DNA from: Kappaphycus alvarezii
Lineage: Eukaryota; Rhodophyta; Florideophyceae; Gigartinales; Solieriaceae
Assembly: GCA_002205965.3 (NCBI GenBank)
Contig: NADL03000691.1
Span: 1,922,001-1,986,000, forward strand
DNA length: 64,000 nucleotides
Direction: 5' to 3'
Shown here: piece by piece, positions 44,943 to 59,700 of the stretch
Layout of the letters: each line of letters begins with the position of its first letter
How positions within the stretch are numbered: position 1 is the first letter of the stretch
Position numbers and translations under genes: made by a program
The notes under the pieces: generated by a model
The model's database searches: none
Told to the model about the DNA's origin: nothing
The model's input: only the letters and a program-made list of their open reading frames with translations

Positions 44943-47922
44943 TAGTGTCTATTCGACACTTGTAATCAATTGAATATATATAGCATCAATTAAGTACATT
45001 TTGAAAATCCTTAAAAATATTTTAAAACTATTACATCCTGCCTTTTTTTATCAAGACTTAATGTATCTGACTTCCTTGAGGGTGGAAAGCTTAAAAGTTC
45101 TAGTTGGTTGCTGATCCCAGTTGTTGACACTGTGTTCATTATTTTAGCTAAGAAAACCCTCTAAAATGACCCGTGCACAAGACCCCCGAACCATTATCGG
45201 AAACCTTGTTAATACACGGGCAAGTCTTCTACTGACGTCAGGTGTAGGCACTTATATGGAACGTTAGTGAAGACGAAAGTTGTTAGTGCAACCGTTGTAA
45301 AAGGCTATTGGAAGGAAAAAGAGGCCGTTTTCGCACAACTGCGAAAGAAAAATGGAAACTTTCAGATTGAAACAAGTTTGCATCGTTACACGTGGGTAAC
45401 GTTCAGCCGGAGTGATCTATGTTCACACGAAACGTCAGAGAATTATCTCCTCACTGTTTAGTAGTCGGCAAAAGTCAAGAAAGAAGCGAGTTACATTCGA
45501 TCATTCCTCCTATTGCCAAATATCCGCGATTTGAAGCCCGAGTACAAGCCCAGCTACTACTCCAAGCATAATTGCCATTATGAATCAAACTATCAACGGT
45601 AGTCAAGAAATTAAAATCAGTGGAAGCGCTGATTGGTCCGGTGCAATTGTTTATGCAAACGGAGAGAAATTGATTGAGAGTTACGTGAATGATTACCTGA
45701 ATAGATCAATTTCTGCGTGCAAATAAAAATACGTGGCCAGAGAGATGACTTCATCCTGGAAGGACAAGGACCGCGTGACATGTCGCCTTTCGACTACTTC
45801 ACGTGGGTGTTTGTAATGAGCAATCTTTCATCTATTGTCGCAACTACCAATATTGGCCTGGAAGGCGACATCTGGAACCATGCACATGTGGCGAAATTTT
45901 AAGATTTTCGGTAATTTAGTTCTGATATCACGGTTTGAATTCGGTGACAAAAGATCTCTATGGAGTTCAAAATCGCCATCCGTATTTATCGAAGCACCGA
46001 ATTTTGGACGTATTACGCCCAGAGGCTGGTTTGAAAGCTTTCGCCGGTACACTTCTTTCAATGATGTAAGGCCCCTGATAAGGCTGAAAAAAAAGTCCAA
46101 TGAGTCGCTTGGACCTCATCACCGGTTTCGTGGATGCGATGTATGACTATAGAACACTAAATGTCAGACCGGCTGACGGCATCTGCGTGGATTAAAGTAT
46201 GTCACGTTGGTAGTGAATTGGAATCAGATGAATTGAGAAGGGTATCCCTCACTATGTTGCTTTAAACAGGAAACCGGAAAAGGGTTATGAGCTGTGGACT
46301 TTTGTTTGCGGAAAGAGTAGAATCATGCTTCGTATAAAACTTTATGATTCCGCAGAAGATGAAATTGGAGATACAAGGCAGTTGTTACAAGGCACAGAGG
46401 GGCTATTGGACCTAGTTGAGCCTTGGTTTGGATCAGATAGGGTTGTATGCGCTGATTCATTTTTTTCATCTGTGCCAGCAGCTGACGTTTTGCTTGATAG
46501 GGGTCTACGGTACATTAGAGTTGTGAAGACGGCTACAAAATGCTATCCTATGATGTTTCTTGCTGAGTGTGAAGTTACGAACCGTAAAGAACATTTTCAC
46601 TCGTTTCGAAGACAGAGAATGGAAAGAACATTGCTGTAGTTATGTGAATGGACTGTGACAGGAAATATTTTGTCATTATAGTTGCTACTACTAGGATAGG
46701 CAATCCTATTTACAGGGAAAGATAGAGATCTGTAGGTGGCCAAGCTAAACTTGTAAGTTCGGAGACAGATATTCTTGGAATGTGCGAGATGTACTATGAC
46801 ACATGAGCCATGATTGACCGTCACAACCGGTTTCGTCAGGATGATCTGCAATCGGAAAAGAAATTTGAGGTTAACGGGTGGTCCATCACAACGAACACTA
46901 CTTTTCTCGTTATTTGTTGTGTTGATGCTTGGAAACTTTACAAAGGGTATAGAGGAAGCCGTGATTGGTTATCATCAAATGAGTTCTACTGTAGATTGGC
47001 TGGTGGACTGATTCAGAAACGTTACGACGACATGCAATTCAGGGAAAGGCAAGGTTCACCTGAAACCTCTTCAGGTGATAAGTTATTTACTGAAGGGTAC
47101 GGAATCAATCTTTTTTTACCAATATAAAGAGGATTATTAAGGTAAAGGAATCAAATTTTACCAACAAATCAAGATGCAAATTTTGCACCCAATACAGGTC
47201 AAAGTAAATTTGTACTGGATTCGTTCGTTCATTCGATGACGACGTTTTCATCCGTTACCCTGACCGCAGACATTGGCATGAATTTGGAAACCTTCATTAA
47301 GGAACACTTACGTTTTACTGCGTGACTTTAGTTGAAATTATATTTGATAGAAAACATAAGGAGAGTTCTTCCTTTAGCCGCGTACAAATTCGATCCGCGT
47401 CTTTAAACTTGCGAGATCAACCTGACCTTATTGCGGAATGCGTCTTTATGATATGTCAACGTATTCTGTCTCATCTTCAAGTGGGTGCACTAGGCGTCCT
47501 GAAGGTTTGGTTTCAACAAAGACTCGTCGAGGTCCATATAAAGACGGATGGTTTGCAGTTCAATTGAGCAATTCTAGAACTGCTCAACTGAACTTAGCTA
47601 GGAATTGGACTTTCAACCTGTGCAGTGAATGAGCCTTAGGACTCTCGAAGGGAGTCCCAGAACCACTGTACTACACAGAAGATCTGCCTTTAGCCGAATA
47701 ATAATCGTTTTTTAGAACTCCGATGCGGGAACGATTTCTTGATGACTTTATTGACATTGTTCAGAGCAAATAATTTCCTCTACTGTACACTGGCCCGATA
47801 CAAATAATTAAACATTATTAGTTTTTCATGATTTCAAAGTAATATTTATTGAAATTTTTAGTTTTTCAGTTGGCAGAAATTTGTCATCAAAATGAGTACA
47901 TTTCATGGTCGAATAGACACTA
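44943..47922 (+). mobile_element. piggyBac-like transposon, copy 2
   Basis: TAGTGTCTATTCGAC at 44943-44957 is repeated as its exact reverse complement at 47908-47922, defining a 2980-bp element. The right end also carries TGTACTCAT about 22 bases in (reading inwards), as in copy 1. The plus-strand interior encodes a piggyBac transposase. The ends are better preserved than those of copy 1. The flanks do not show TTAA; the first two bases of each end are TA, so a TA duplication is an alternative reading. Confidence 0.8.
45166..47200 (+). pseudogene. piggyBac-like (PGBD) transposase, copy 2, broken
   Basis: The ATG at 45166 is followed by DPRTIIGNLVNTRASLLLT, matching the N terminus of copy 1. 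Next are MSPFDYFTWVFVMSNLSSIV and TNIGLEG (about 45780-45865), RGWFESFRRYTSFNDVRPL (about 46020-46080), and ICVD-SMSRW (about 46181-46210) around the first catalytic Asp. NRKPEKGYELWTFVCGKSRIM (about 46265-46330) follows, then VCADSFFSSVPAADVLLDRG (about 46447-46505) at another catalytic Asp. KKFEVNGW...CCVDAWKLYKGY lies at about 46857-46950 and a SRCKFCTQYRSK start of the Cys-rich tail at about 47170. The order matches PGBD transposases. Frameshifts and stops separate the blocks, and the second half of the Cys cluster is lost. Confidence 0.82.
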
Positions 47923-48142
47923 GAATTGCAAATTTTATATTTTCTCCTATACACAGAAATCATAGAACTATTTGATCCACGTATAGTACTCAAATGAATC
48001 ATAATGAATCATACTGCTGTTGATTCGACAACAGAACAGTACTGTAGATTGAGGTCCGATGTCATTAGGGTAGCCGTTTACCATTTTTCGTGACATTTAT
48101 ATTACTGTACAATATTTGAAATACTTATATATGTTTTACACT

Positions 48143-49072
48143 TCATTTTGTACAAACGTTCGTGTCCAATCGTGAGCCACGACTGCAGTGACTTGGCAAC
48201 TGCGATGAGTTGTGCCGTATTTGACAGGTGGCGGTACTGTACTTGTTTATGGTGCTACCGGTAAGACAGTACGCTCGCTGTGGGTTTGACCTTCTGATCT
48301 TGTGCGCGCTTCTCTCGGAAAAGGCCGGAGGCACAGTTTCACTGATGCCATTGGTTATTTCCTCTTCACTGTCACCCTCATGTTTGACATTTGTCCAGCC
48401 GTCACCCCACAAACGTTACCTACTTCTTGTTGCACTGTCACGAGACACAGCCTCGCTGTCGCAAACAATATAATTTGATGGGCAATACTCCGAATCAGGG
48501 TCAACCATACTCACGTCCAAGTCCGAGAAGTCTTCTTCCATAACGCGCTCTTGAATATCCTCCCCGTCAACACCTTCATCTCCACGTGGCTCACATTCCC
48601 AGCCCTCGAAAACGTATTTGTCATCCTGTTCCACACCTTAAAGATCTTTTTGTTCGCTAGTGACTCTTGACCTGAAGTTGCCCGGATTTTAATCTACTTT
48701 TTTTTCTTCCTGTTCCACTAACTGCGGACGCTGGCAACCTGCCGCTTTCTTTTTCTTGACTTTCACGGCATTGATTTTCCGTTCATTCTTGTGCCCGTTG
48801 CTTTTGCTTTTCCTTTTGAGCGCGGTGACAGAATATCTCCTCTGCACGCTTGCGTTCCGCCTGTTCCATTTTATCTTGATGTGCCCGTTCACGAAAGTAT
48901 GTGCTCGTTTCAGTATTTGCGAGGTCTTGATCTTTGTCTCTGGAACATTGTCTCTGAGTCGTACGATTTGAATTTTCTTTTGCAACCAGATCGTTGATTT
49001 GTAGCCATTGTTCGGCTGCCGTTGACTGTTTAGTATACTTGATTGAAGCAGGCATCCTAAATTCTTCGTCAA
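48143..49072 (-). pseudogene. Unidentified minus-strand gene, broken
   Basis: Between piggyBac copy 2 and the AT-rich desert the minus strand has coding-like segments in different frames. One is a Lys/Gln/Glu-rich, probably coiled-coil segment (49055-48783, with MEQAERKRAEEIF). An acidic segment follows (48634-48416, EEDFSDLDVSMVDPDSEY), then a Ser-rich one (48412-48143). A basic coil followed by an acidic tail could suit a nuclear or transposon-accessory protein, but no domain is recognised. Frames change at least twice. GC is higher than in the desert to the right. Confidence 0.35.
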
Positions 49073-49399
49073 ATTTCAGTCCGTTTGCGAGTCGTTCGTA
49101 GTTTATTTGACTCTCAACGATTTACATAGCCCGAGAAAGGGTTCTCATTGAACGATTAGTGCCACTAATATCGTTTCGACATCTATACGGATGGACGAGA
49201 GATGATAAGCGTTTGTATGCACCCTTGATGTCCTTAATGGTTGCTGTTGAACTGGAAAGACATGACACGGAAGCACAGAGGTTTGGTGCTCTTTAACAAT
49301 ATTAAAATGTCGTAACGCATGCTGTGCCGATCTTGGGTGACAATAGTCATTCATGCTGCGGTGCAATGGAAATTGGGTCAAAGCTTAGAAAGGAACAGT

Positions 49400-52300
49400 T
49401 TTGACGATGACTATGGAGAGGTCTACGTGAAGGCTGGGGTGACTCGCCGACGACTTTGGTAAACAGAAGGTGACGTGATAGACTTGTGTGGGGACAGTCA
49501 TTTGATGGGCATTTGAGGTAGGTGAATTAGCCATGTCAACCACTTACTCCTCGAAAAACAGTTGTCGCCCCTCGAGTACCCAAGGTATCTGCGTGTCCCC
49601 TTTAGAGAAGTCCAATTTTGCAACACGTCACCATCATATTCAAGAATTTCCCAATTCTTGTTATGTATTTACTTCAAAATTTTAATTTATTGTGCTTCAG
49701 GGTTATAGTAGAATATCTCCAAACCGAAATATGGCTCAACACTTACAAAAAAATCCAATTTCTAAAAAACTGCGCCATATGTTTCTAAACAAGAAGAAAA
49801 GGTATAAATTAGCCTACTAACTACTTATTGGAAACATAAAGGCGACTAAGTAATATTGCCTCAAAGGTGCTTACAATGTATGGGGAAACTTTCGGGTGGT
49901 ACAGCTTTTAAAACTCTGTACCTTTCCCAAGAAGATATCATGTAGTTGAATGCAACTTGTGATTAGAAATACGTTTAATATTTTAGGCTTATGCATAAAA
50001 TGAAGTAGAAGGAATGTTTACAGACTGAGTAAGTCAGAAGCTTACTATTTCAAGAAATGTTTTCATCAAAATCAGAGAATTGAACCATATTTTGGCTCTA
50101 TTGATTTGTAGAGCCAAAACATTTTGAAGGCAGTAGTTTTCAAATTTATGGCGATTTTTACTACTTAGAGCCCACTAAAGCAGCCAAGACTAGTTAATCA
50201 AAACTTTTTACAATCAAAGTCATTAATTAAATGCTTACTATAGAAGAAGGTGAAAAAGTAGATTCTACCGTAGGTTTTGAAATCGATTTTTTTCACATGG
50301 GGAGGTATTAATTTCAGAAAACTCCTTATTTTCTCCATCTGTTGCATGAAATATTTCAATTTTTACTTTAAAGTTATTCACGGAGCTATTAAATGAATCG
50401 TTTTGAGACATAAAAGCGTGCTGTAAAATTATCTTGGAATATAATAATCAGATACACACTCTGGAATATATTGTGACGACTATGTGAATTTTACAGTATC
50501 CTCGCCTCTGAACTCCTTTAAGTAATTTTATCTGATGGGACTTGTGATACTTAAAGCGTAGTTGAACACCAAAAACCTGTTTTTCGTTCCTTTACTATGA
50601 CTTTACGATTGTTATCGTTTTTTTGTTGTATCCAATGCTCTCCAGTTGCTCTCACCAAGATCACGTGTTTATTTGCATGCTTGGTTTTGATGAAGCCTGC
50701 GTACCATAGAAAGATTTTTCTGTAAGCTATAGTGTTTCAAAGGCGTACATTACAGTGAAAAGATTCAATTAATTATGGAACTGAATATATGGCTACCACT
50801 GTTGTTGCACATAGAATCATATTAGTAGTACAGTTTATATTATTCCTCAAAATCCCATGAAATTATGGGTGAGCTAAATTGATTCTATACAGAACATTTT
50901 TAACTATAAAATTATCACTAATAAAGTATTTAGGAGCAAAGGCTAAATTATTAGGCCATTCTGGAACATTATTCAAATGAAACCAGCCCTTACTGTTGTT
51001 TAAATTCCATATTAAATAAAGAATTTTCTGGAGATTATCTTTTTAGAGGGCATTCAATTTAATTTTACGGTATTTGAAATGCCATGCTGCACTATTGACT
51101 GGCTGTCGTTACATGAACATGTCAATGTTTACGGTTACTTTTATATGATGATACCAAGTTCCAGTATTAATTCAAGTTATTCATTTGTCTTTGCATATCT
51201 AGATGTATTCAAGATATATATGATTGATATATTCAAGAGTTTGAAAAGATAAATTTGGGGTGAATTAATATTTCAAAGATATGGTCGGCTGCGGCCCGGA
51301 ATATCCCACAGGGTGACCAAAAATACCTCTTAAATTACCCGAGAACTTAAATAAAACAGAAAAATATTGGGAGAAATGCATGCAAGTTGTGTCATTTCAG
51401 AAAAAGTGGGAAGCAAAAATTATTTTAAAAAAACTTAAAGAGAGAATAAATCTTAAATCACTGTTAAAAAATTCAGTCATCAAATTTAAAAAATCCTTTT
51501 TGTAAACTCTCCAAGAAAGTAGCTGTTGCAGTCCATAGGCTACTGAATAGTTCTATTCGATAGTCCCATACTATATACATGACCAAAAAAAAAGCAGTGC
51601 TATTTTTTTTGTTCATATTTTCAACAAATTACATAGCTGCATTTTGATAATTGTTATGAACACCATTTTTCAAGTATTTAGGATATTCATTAAGAATTGA
51701 TACTGGAATGCAATATTTAGTTACATAAGAATGTGCTTAAAGTTTATTTATTTATTTGATTTATCAAATTCAAAAACAGAGTGGACTTGCTTCATCTATC
51801 TTCATTGAAACTGATCACGATTTCTTTGGGAACTTTTATTGAATTATCTGCTTGCGCACAGTATTAAATCTCCTCTTTCAGCATTGGTCAGTCGTAGAAG
51901 GTTCTAAAACAATGGAATATCACATCCGGTTCGCTTCGTAAAGTAAATAAAGATTTGAGTTCTAATTTTATAGCAAGATCACAGTAATCTTTACAATAAC
52001 ATATACCGTCCATAGGTTTCAAAAACTCTAGCAGATAATTCAGCAGATAAACTAAATTACCTACTTATACCTACGTAAAACTTAAGCATCAGCTTGTGAG
52101 CCGGCTGGGGTTATCTTTCTTAACATCTTGAGACAAAACTTTTGATTAAATACTAAAAATTTTCAAACAGTAAGAAAAAGGAACGCTTCCATATATTTTT
52201 AGATATATATACAAGAAAATTCTCATTTCCGTCTATGTGAACCTGCAATACTGACCGTGCCTTGCTTTTTCAAAGCCATGATTCTTACTATCGATTGAAA

Positions 52301-55300
52301 AAAATCAGAGACATTAACCCCATTTCTCTGTATTCCATTTCAATAGATCATCCTCTAGGTATTTTTCAAACGCCTGTCAATTTACGTTTAGTTTCACTTT
52401 CAAGAGATCAAAACTTTTAGATACAAGATCATTTGCATGTAATAAATCATTTTGTATTGACTTCATTTAATTTGATATTTTAAAGTAAATGGGTTTCTAC
52501 TGCAATCGAAAGTTTCAACCGGAACTGATTGGGACTTTCATTATTTTGCGTTACTTGGGAGCTTTAATGATGTATTTCATCGCAATTTTATCCCGGAAAA
52601 ATTTTCTATCGGTGCTTTGTGTGGTTTCTTAAAGTTATTTACATTTCGGTGGCTTTGAGTTGTGATGGTGATTTAGAATTTGTGTTCAACTTTTTTTGTA
52701 TAATAAGCGAATTTCACATGCGGCTAGTTGAGTGTAAGTCGAAATTTGAGCTCAAGATTGATATTCATCGTCTCTTCCCTTTCCATTCTAAGCGCTATAA
52801 TTTGTTACATTTGACCTGAAAGTTTATTTTTTTTAATGAAGGAAACCTACAAAAAAGACTAGAAATGCTGATAAAGGTAAAAATGTCTTCAACAGCGAGA
52901 TATAGAGCCTTCTAAATTCCAAATAAGCTTTTGAAAGCCTGATCTATAGGCAAAAAGCGTAATTTGTAATTATATAATTCAGCTGAGTCAACAATATTGT
53001 AAGATTTAAGTAGCGAAAGTTGGGGTATTATTTCGTATGAAAATTACGAAGTATTTCCTTAGTTTAGTAATAAACTTCAAATACAAAGCTTCATTTTAAT
53101 TCCATGAGTAGATAGAGTGCATTAATATCCAACTACTTGACAAAAGCGCCAGAAATGGAATCTGAACTTTTGCAGTAACAGTGCGTTCCAAAACTCTATT
53201 TGCCAGGGTGCAATGTGAATTACGGCAACTTTATCGAGACCTGACTTCAAGGGAAATTTTTTTATTTAATATGGTTATCAAGATACATTAGCTTGTAAAG
53301 ATATATGTTTTGGTTTAAATTATTTACAACAGCGGGTGCTTTTCGTTTTTTCCTGTAATCAATTAACGATTCGCAGTTGCCGTACCATCACGTCCAGATT
53401 TGCTAATAAATTGGATTTTTCATAGTAGATGGGTGACAGAAATATAAGGAGGAGCGCTTTTCTTGAAAATTTTTTGATCTGGAGTTTAGGAAAATATAGT
53501 AAAGCGAGAAAGTGGGCTTTTTTGCATGACTTTCACATCATATATATGTAGTTTGGATAAGAATAGGTTGTCGATATTGTTAGAAACAATCCTGGATTTT
53601 TCTTAGGCTTCTGTGTAGCTAAGAAAAATAAGTAGACCTGAAATCAACGTGAAGTGCGATTGAGTACCATCAGTTGTAAATATACGAATAAATCAAAACT
53701 GACAAACGCTTTGTATTATTCCGTGAGTAAGAGTTTCAGAATTTTTCACATAGTTCCGTCCTATTTTGATACTAATAAGACATTAGCTTTCCTCTTTGTA
53801 TGATTTTCCAGTAATGAATGCCGCAAATTGTGTTTTATGTGAGCTACTATCGACAGAATTAACCTTTTATGCGCATTTAACGGAAAATCTGGAGTTTTCT
53901 ATAAGTTTACATATACACAGCGCAGCCATGGACAATAATTTACTCGTGTGAGATCGATGAAAAGCAGGTAAAACTCTGGTTACTCATTCTTTCAGTTTTT
54001 CCCGCTTGATCGAATTAAGTCAGAACTAGGCTGGCTATAAAATTATTAGTAATCAAAAAAATTCACTTTTACTTGCTGTAATACAAGCGGAGAGAGACCT
54101 GGTAATAGAGCCACTGATGAAGGAAGTATATTTATTTTTTTTGAATTCTGGAATATCAATTTTGTAGTGCCTTAGGAGTGAGGATGGGTATTTTATAGTA
54201 TAATTTCGTTACAAATCATGGACATTATACGAAGGAAATATAAATTGTCTGACTCGAATATTTAGATAGAAAAAGTTTCTATCCGCCTAGATGCTGTTTT
54301 TAATTCTTTTTATAGGGCCTTTAGCGATATAGAATATGCCTCATTCAACCTGTCGAATTGTTCTCGTATAAAATACTGCGTTTGCCGTGAGTAGCTTTTC
54401 GGACAGATTTGAGTTTCTTCGGTCCAGAAACTATAAAATACTGGAACTATTCCTTTTCATTAATCCATAATATTGTTTCAACATTAAACGAGCTACAAGA
54501 AATTATTTCTTTTTTCTCAAACTCCATGAACATGTAATGTGAGACTCTATTTTCCGAAAATTCAAAAGAGTCTACTGAAACTGAAGTAGGAGATAAGGGG
54601 TTTGAGTCTAAACTTACGGGATATCGGTTGGTGATACAATAAACTTTTGATAATTAAACCATTTTTTGTTGATATCAGCATTTCGGGGTTTTTTCAAATT
54701 AAGTTTCTCTGAAAGCTCTTCGCATTAATGGAGGACCATTAAACCATCTCGGCTGGCCTAAAAACAGTCAGTTTGAATATAGTCTATGGGCACATTAAAG
54801 TATATCCCGTGTGTTAGTTAAGGTCTGCGGTGTGCGGACACTGAATTCGTTACCAAACAGGGAGTCCGCATCATAGTGTTAAAATTCTTTTTTTTGTCTG
54901 ATACATTAACAGGAAATTATATCTGTAAGACCCCTCTCAAATTTTATATTAACGGCGTTCTGGTGTTTTGGAAATTATAGAACCGTTGTGTTTTTTGCTG
55001 TACTTTTTGAACCATATTAACTTTTCTGTTGTTTGTTGGCGTGGAATATATTCCGCTTTTTAGTTCTAAAGAGAATTTCCCCTTTTTAATTTTCTTTATT
55101 CTTTTCGTATTTTTCAAGGTAGAATCAAACTTTTTTTAATATTTTGGGTTCAAATTTTCCATTGTCCGTATCAAAATCGATATTTAACAAAACCGAATCA
55201 GATTTTCTCATTGCGTGATCTTTTTCCATGATTATTGTTTTATTAATGTCCATAATAAGTTTCAGAAACATACCGCTAACCTTTAATAGCTTTTAAGACT

Positions 55301-58300
55301 TCTTCTTGAAATATGAAATACTTATGTGGAGGTAACTTTAGTAACTTTGGCAAGAGCAGCCAATTGGCGTTATTTTTACCGAGTAGTCGATGCACATTTT
55401 GTGATGTGGGAGATGCGCAATTTCAGCCATAATAGGCGAAGTAAGATCAAAAATGATATTAAATGGCGTAAAACCGTTCCAATTCTGAACCTTTATTCTC
55501 ATCTCAACCGGAGCGAACATGTGTTATGCCAGAATCTGAGCGTATAAAACTAAATCTGTCATTTTTTCCGGAGGAAGATGAACTCAGATTGATCTAGGAT
55601 GCTGATTTACTTACTCCATGTGATAAGCCTTGATTGGCCGTACAAATCTATATACTCGGTGAAATTATATTGAATACAGTATTTGCGGTGCCCAAAGGTG
55701 AAATTAAGGCGATTAATACAAAACTTTTTAACACATTTAAGGTCGATATGGATTCCGATCTTGTTCTTGATTCATTCAAGTGAGGTTGAGAAGGTGAAAT
55801 CGCAATCGAATCTCTGCCCCTATTAAGCACTGTGTAGCATTCAAGAGTAACAAAACCAAACGTTTTTGTCAGTATATATGATTTACATTTGTATTCAAGC
55901 AACGCAAGAAGAGGACTAATAGTATTTTATGACTATCTAATCAAGAAATTTTGTCTTCGAATGAAGAAGGACGCAGTACTTCAGAGATAGAATCTGTCTT
56001 TAACGGGAACAACAGCACCATCAAGATGTTATTTGATGCTCCAGACTATTATGTAGAAGCCAGTCTATTTGCTACCTTCTGCAGGAAAATTTGCTACTGT
56101 TGATGCTCATTTTAGAGTTACCTTTTTTACCTACGGGCTTGCAATTATGCTTCCTGATACTAAATAATGGCATATTCTAATTGCACTAGATTTACTTATT
56201 AAGCTGGAATATTTTAGAATGGGATCACAAGGTGAATGAAAATAATTGATTCGTAATATTAAAACTAGATAATCTTAGAAGTTTCAGTCCATTCTAACTT
56301 GCCTCGGGAGATGTCTTAAAATATTGTAAATTTTGCACAGGGAATGCAAGTAAAGCATGAGAACTTGTTATATGTTAAAGTTGAATACAAAATGGTGTTC
56401 TATAGCTCAAAAACATAAATAATTTGTTAAATAAAAGGTTCGTAAGGTGTATAATATCACCGTACTGACTCGTTTCAACAGATAAGAAAAAATTAACTTG
56501 GGTGCAATCATTCAAGATGGCTCTAGTGTCATGAAGAATTGTTCTATTTTTGAGCTGATATGTGAATGATCAAGAACTTTCTGGCTTGTGTACTAATGAA
56601 AAATAAATTTATACAATTTGTAATTTAATCGATTAATAAGCCGTTATGTACTATTTTGGTGCATCGCGTAAAATATAAGCCGATAATTGAATTTCTTTCA
56701 AAAATAGAAAATAAGCTAATAATTATTGGTTTGTGCAACCAATCTTTCAAGCTCTGCTGATTTTTAGATTTGTTAAGCCTACCTCCTCCTGTAATGAAAG
56801 CTTTGTTTATGATGCTTTTCAATGAAAAAGTAGCTACACGAGCTCCTCATTCCATTAAGTACTATGAACTTATTGAAGATGAAATTTTATTACATCCAAC
56901 CGCTTGTACTTATTCCCAGTGAAACCGTATCAACTAAACGGACTGAAAATTATACACGCTTTCGGACTTATCAATGCTGCAGCTAATTATTTCACTGCAA
57001 TTGTTGAAAATTTGGGTCACACCATCCACTCTTTTTGACAAATGATCGACGACGAACGTTTAATTTCATTCAAAGCATGTAAGAAGATTTTTTTTTAAAC
57101 CCTTTATTTGAAAAATATCTAACAAGTATCAGGCTACAAGAGCTTTTGAAACTGTGCGCCTTCGATGAGATCGATCTTTCTTCCCTTTTGAACAAATTCT
57201 TGTTTTACTTCTACTTGCATCTTACTCACCTCTCATACAAATTTTATTAAGGCCAGATACCGCCTAAGGCACCATTTAGGATTTGTTTCGTCAGTCACAA
57301 TATCCATCACATCATTCTGACCTCTCTTTGTCCACCAAACTAGGAATACTTACAGTTGAACTGTCTAAACTGACCCGGCTATCCAGAAAATATAAAAATT
57401 AAATCCTAATTACGAAGTAAAACTGATTTTTTTTGCGACTGATAGCTTTTTTAATCAAAAATTTAAGAATTTCATTAATTCATTATATATGAATAGGGAC
57501 ATCAAATTACAAGGGAACTACACGAAAAAAAACGTTGTAACTAGACTACAATTTTCCATCAGTAATATAATTAGTACCCATCTCAAAGTCTAGAATATTC
57601 TCTGCCAAAAAAAAAGTCTCATCAGCATGTCAAAAATCGAGATTCGACTAAATTTTTGTGCCTTCACTTTTATTTTTCAATGTATTCCCAGACTTAGATT
57701 TAATGTTTGGCATAGTTCATTTCACCATCTCATTGATTCTAATTACCTTATGAAACCGCTCATATGCCTTGGAATTTCATATATCACTTTCTACGTGATT
57801 TAGATATCATGATGCACAAGATGACTCGCACAACAATCAGCACGCTACAATACATGCCATCTAGGTAGAATATCTTTAAAATTCAAAAAAGGATCTAATT
57901 TTTATACAATCAGGCGCACTCAGCATTTGCTAGCGTGGAGCATTCCCATTTCCCCTAGTTTCTGCAAAAACTCAAAATTTAACATAAAAAGCTCATAAAG
58001 ATGTCTTCAAGGGTTTAAATCATGCAAAAAATTCCATAAATTCTGGATAGCCCTCTACTTAAGTCCGTAAAACTTCAAAAAAGGAGTTATATGCCAAAAT
58101 TGCGTTGAAAATGTTGTTCGCTGATTTTTGACGCATTTAGATAATGTATACTAGCATGTTTGATACGATTTGGTCCAAAAAACACATTTCTTCATGTGTG
58201 AACTAGCGTAGAATCCTTAAGTATAGTATTTCTTCACGATTTTTTTCCTTCTGAAAAAGCTTTGAACTACGCTAATTGATTCCCTGTTCTCGAAAATATC

Positions 58301-59700
58301 GTTCCCATGGGTAATTCCGGACCACCTGCATTTCTTCGTTATTAAAACTCATATTTATGAACTTTGCGAAACTATTTCACCCTTTCGTTACTTACTTTCG
58401 TAGGCTTATTGCACTTTAGGGAGTTAGTTGCCGTAATTTGTTCAAAAGTACAAATGTTACGACACAGAAGTTTACAAAAACCCTCCTTGGACTAATAGTT
58501 ATATTTTTCAGAAATAAATCCACGGTAAGTAGAATCATGTGCGTACTGGAGCATACCACTTCATCTACTGTTAAATGTGAACATAATTCGCTGCTACCTA
58601 TCGTTACATTTCAATAGGAGGGATAGGTAGGGAAGTAAGCTAAGACGTTTGACTTCACGCTGTATCTCCCGCAGAGTCAAAGATAGTAAAAAGTAACCCA
58701 AAAATGTGAAATCAGAGAACTACAAATTAAAAAAATACTCTTGAAATAGATGATGTCTCCATAGTTCAATCGTAAAATAATGAAATGATATTTAAGTTTG
58801 TACAAGTTTGTGCTGTGAATCTAGCACTAAGAAGTTAGTTAGTTTTACGTTGCGAAAAGTGTCAGAGGATTTGTATTTTATCAAGAACGACATACTGGCT
58901 GCTATTTTGAGTAGAGTACCAAGGAATGAAAAGGTCAGAGTTTAAACCAGTACGAGAACGTTTTTTCGTGCCCTGAATACCTTCTTATCATAATTCAGAG
59001 ATGAAATTACTAAATTACTTGGTTTAGTACATATTCTCAGCTCTGCACTGATTTTTGTTCAAATTTCTCAAAGCACCCCCAGACACAACGGGGCATACGT
59101 TCTTCGCTACGCATCAACTAACAAAGTGCCTTTCCTCAATACTATTCAGTGCTAAAGACTAAGACCGGACTAAAATACTTACATCTGTGATTTCATCCAC
59201 CGTATATATCAATAGTTACAAACAAATTACTTTTTGGTCCCCTATTGCGTCGATTGAATAATTTCAAGGTCATCTTTTTGAAAAGCTAGCCAATCCTGAC
59301 CCTGGTATATTTTGGCATTCCATTTTTATACGTTTTTATCACGCCTGTTTTTTGTACTGCCTTGATTTTTTCTACTGTAGAGTATCATAACAGGCCCATC
59401 TAGTCTTATTTTTCATACTTAGTTCCGGAGTTGCAGCGGTAATTCGTATGGTTGAGTTGAACTCAACCTGAGTAATGGCAATGACTGTTCGATATGGTTT
59501 GTTGACCGATTGACCACTACTTAAAACAAGGAAATAAAGTTTTGGAGAGATTGAAGGAGGTGCTAGACTTTTGCACCAATATTTTACTTGAGGATACCAA
59601 AGCTTGGATATATATGGACATAATATGAGCAGAATGGGAAAAACAAAAAAAATTAATACTCACTTGGGCGAAAACATCTCAGAGGAGCACTTGAATTTCC
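49400..59700. other. AT-rich gene-free desert
   Basis: More than 10 kb of strongly AT-rich sequence has hardly any frame above 60 codons and no recognisable element ends, RNA genes or repeats. Frames at 52619-52819, 55326-55547 and 55648-55902 have no coding features and are taken as chance. Confidence 0.6.

Noticed and set aside
52619-52819. Open frames in the right-hand desert (also 55326-55902, 61006-61203, 62967-63161)
   Set aside because: Lengths are near chance expectation for this amount of sequence, composition is that of the AT-rich background, and no motifs are visible.
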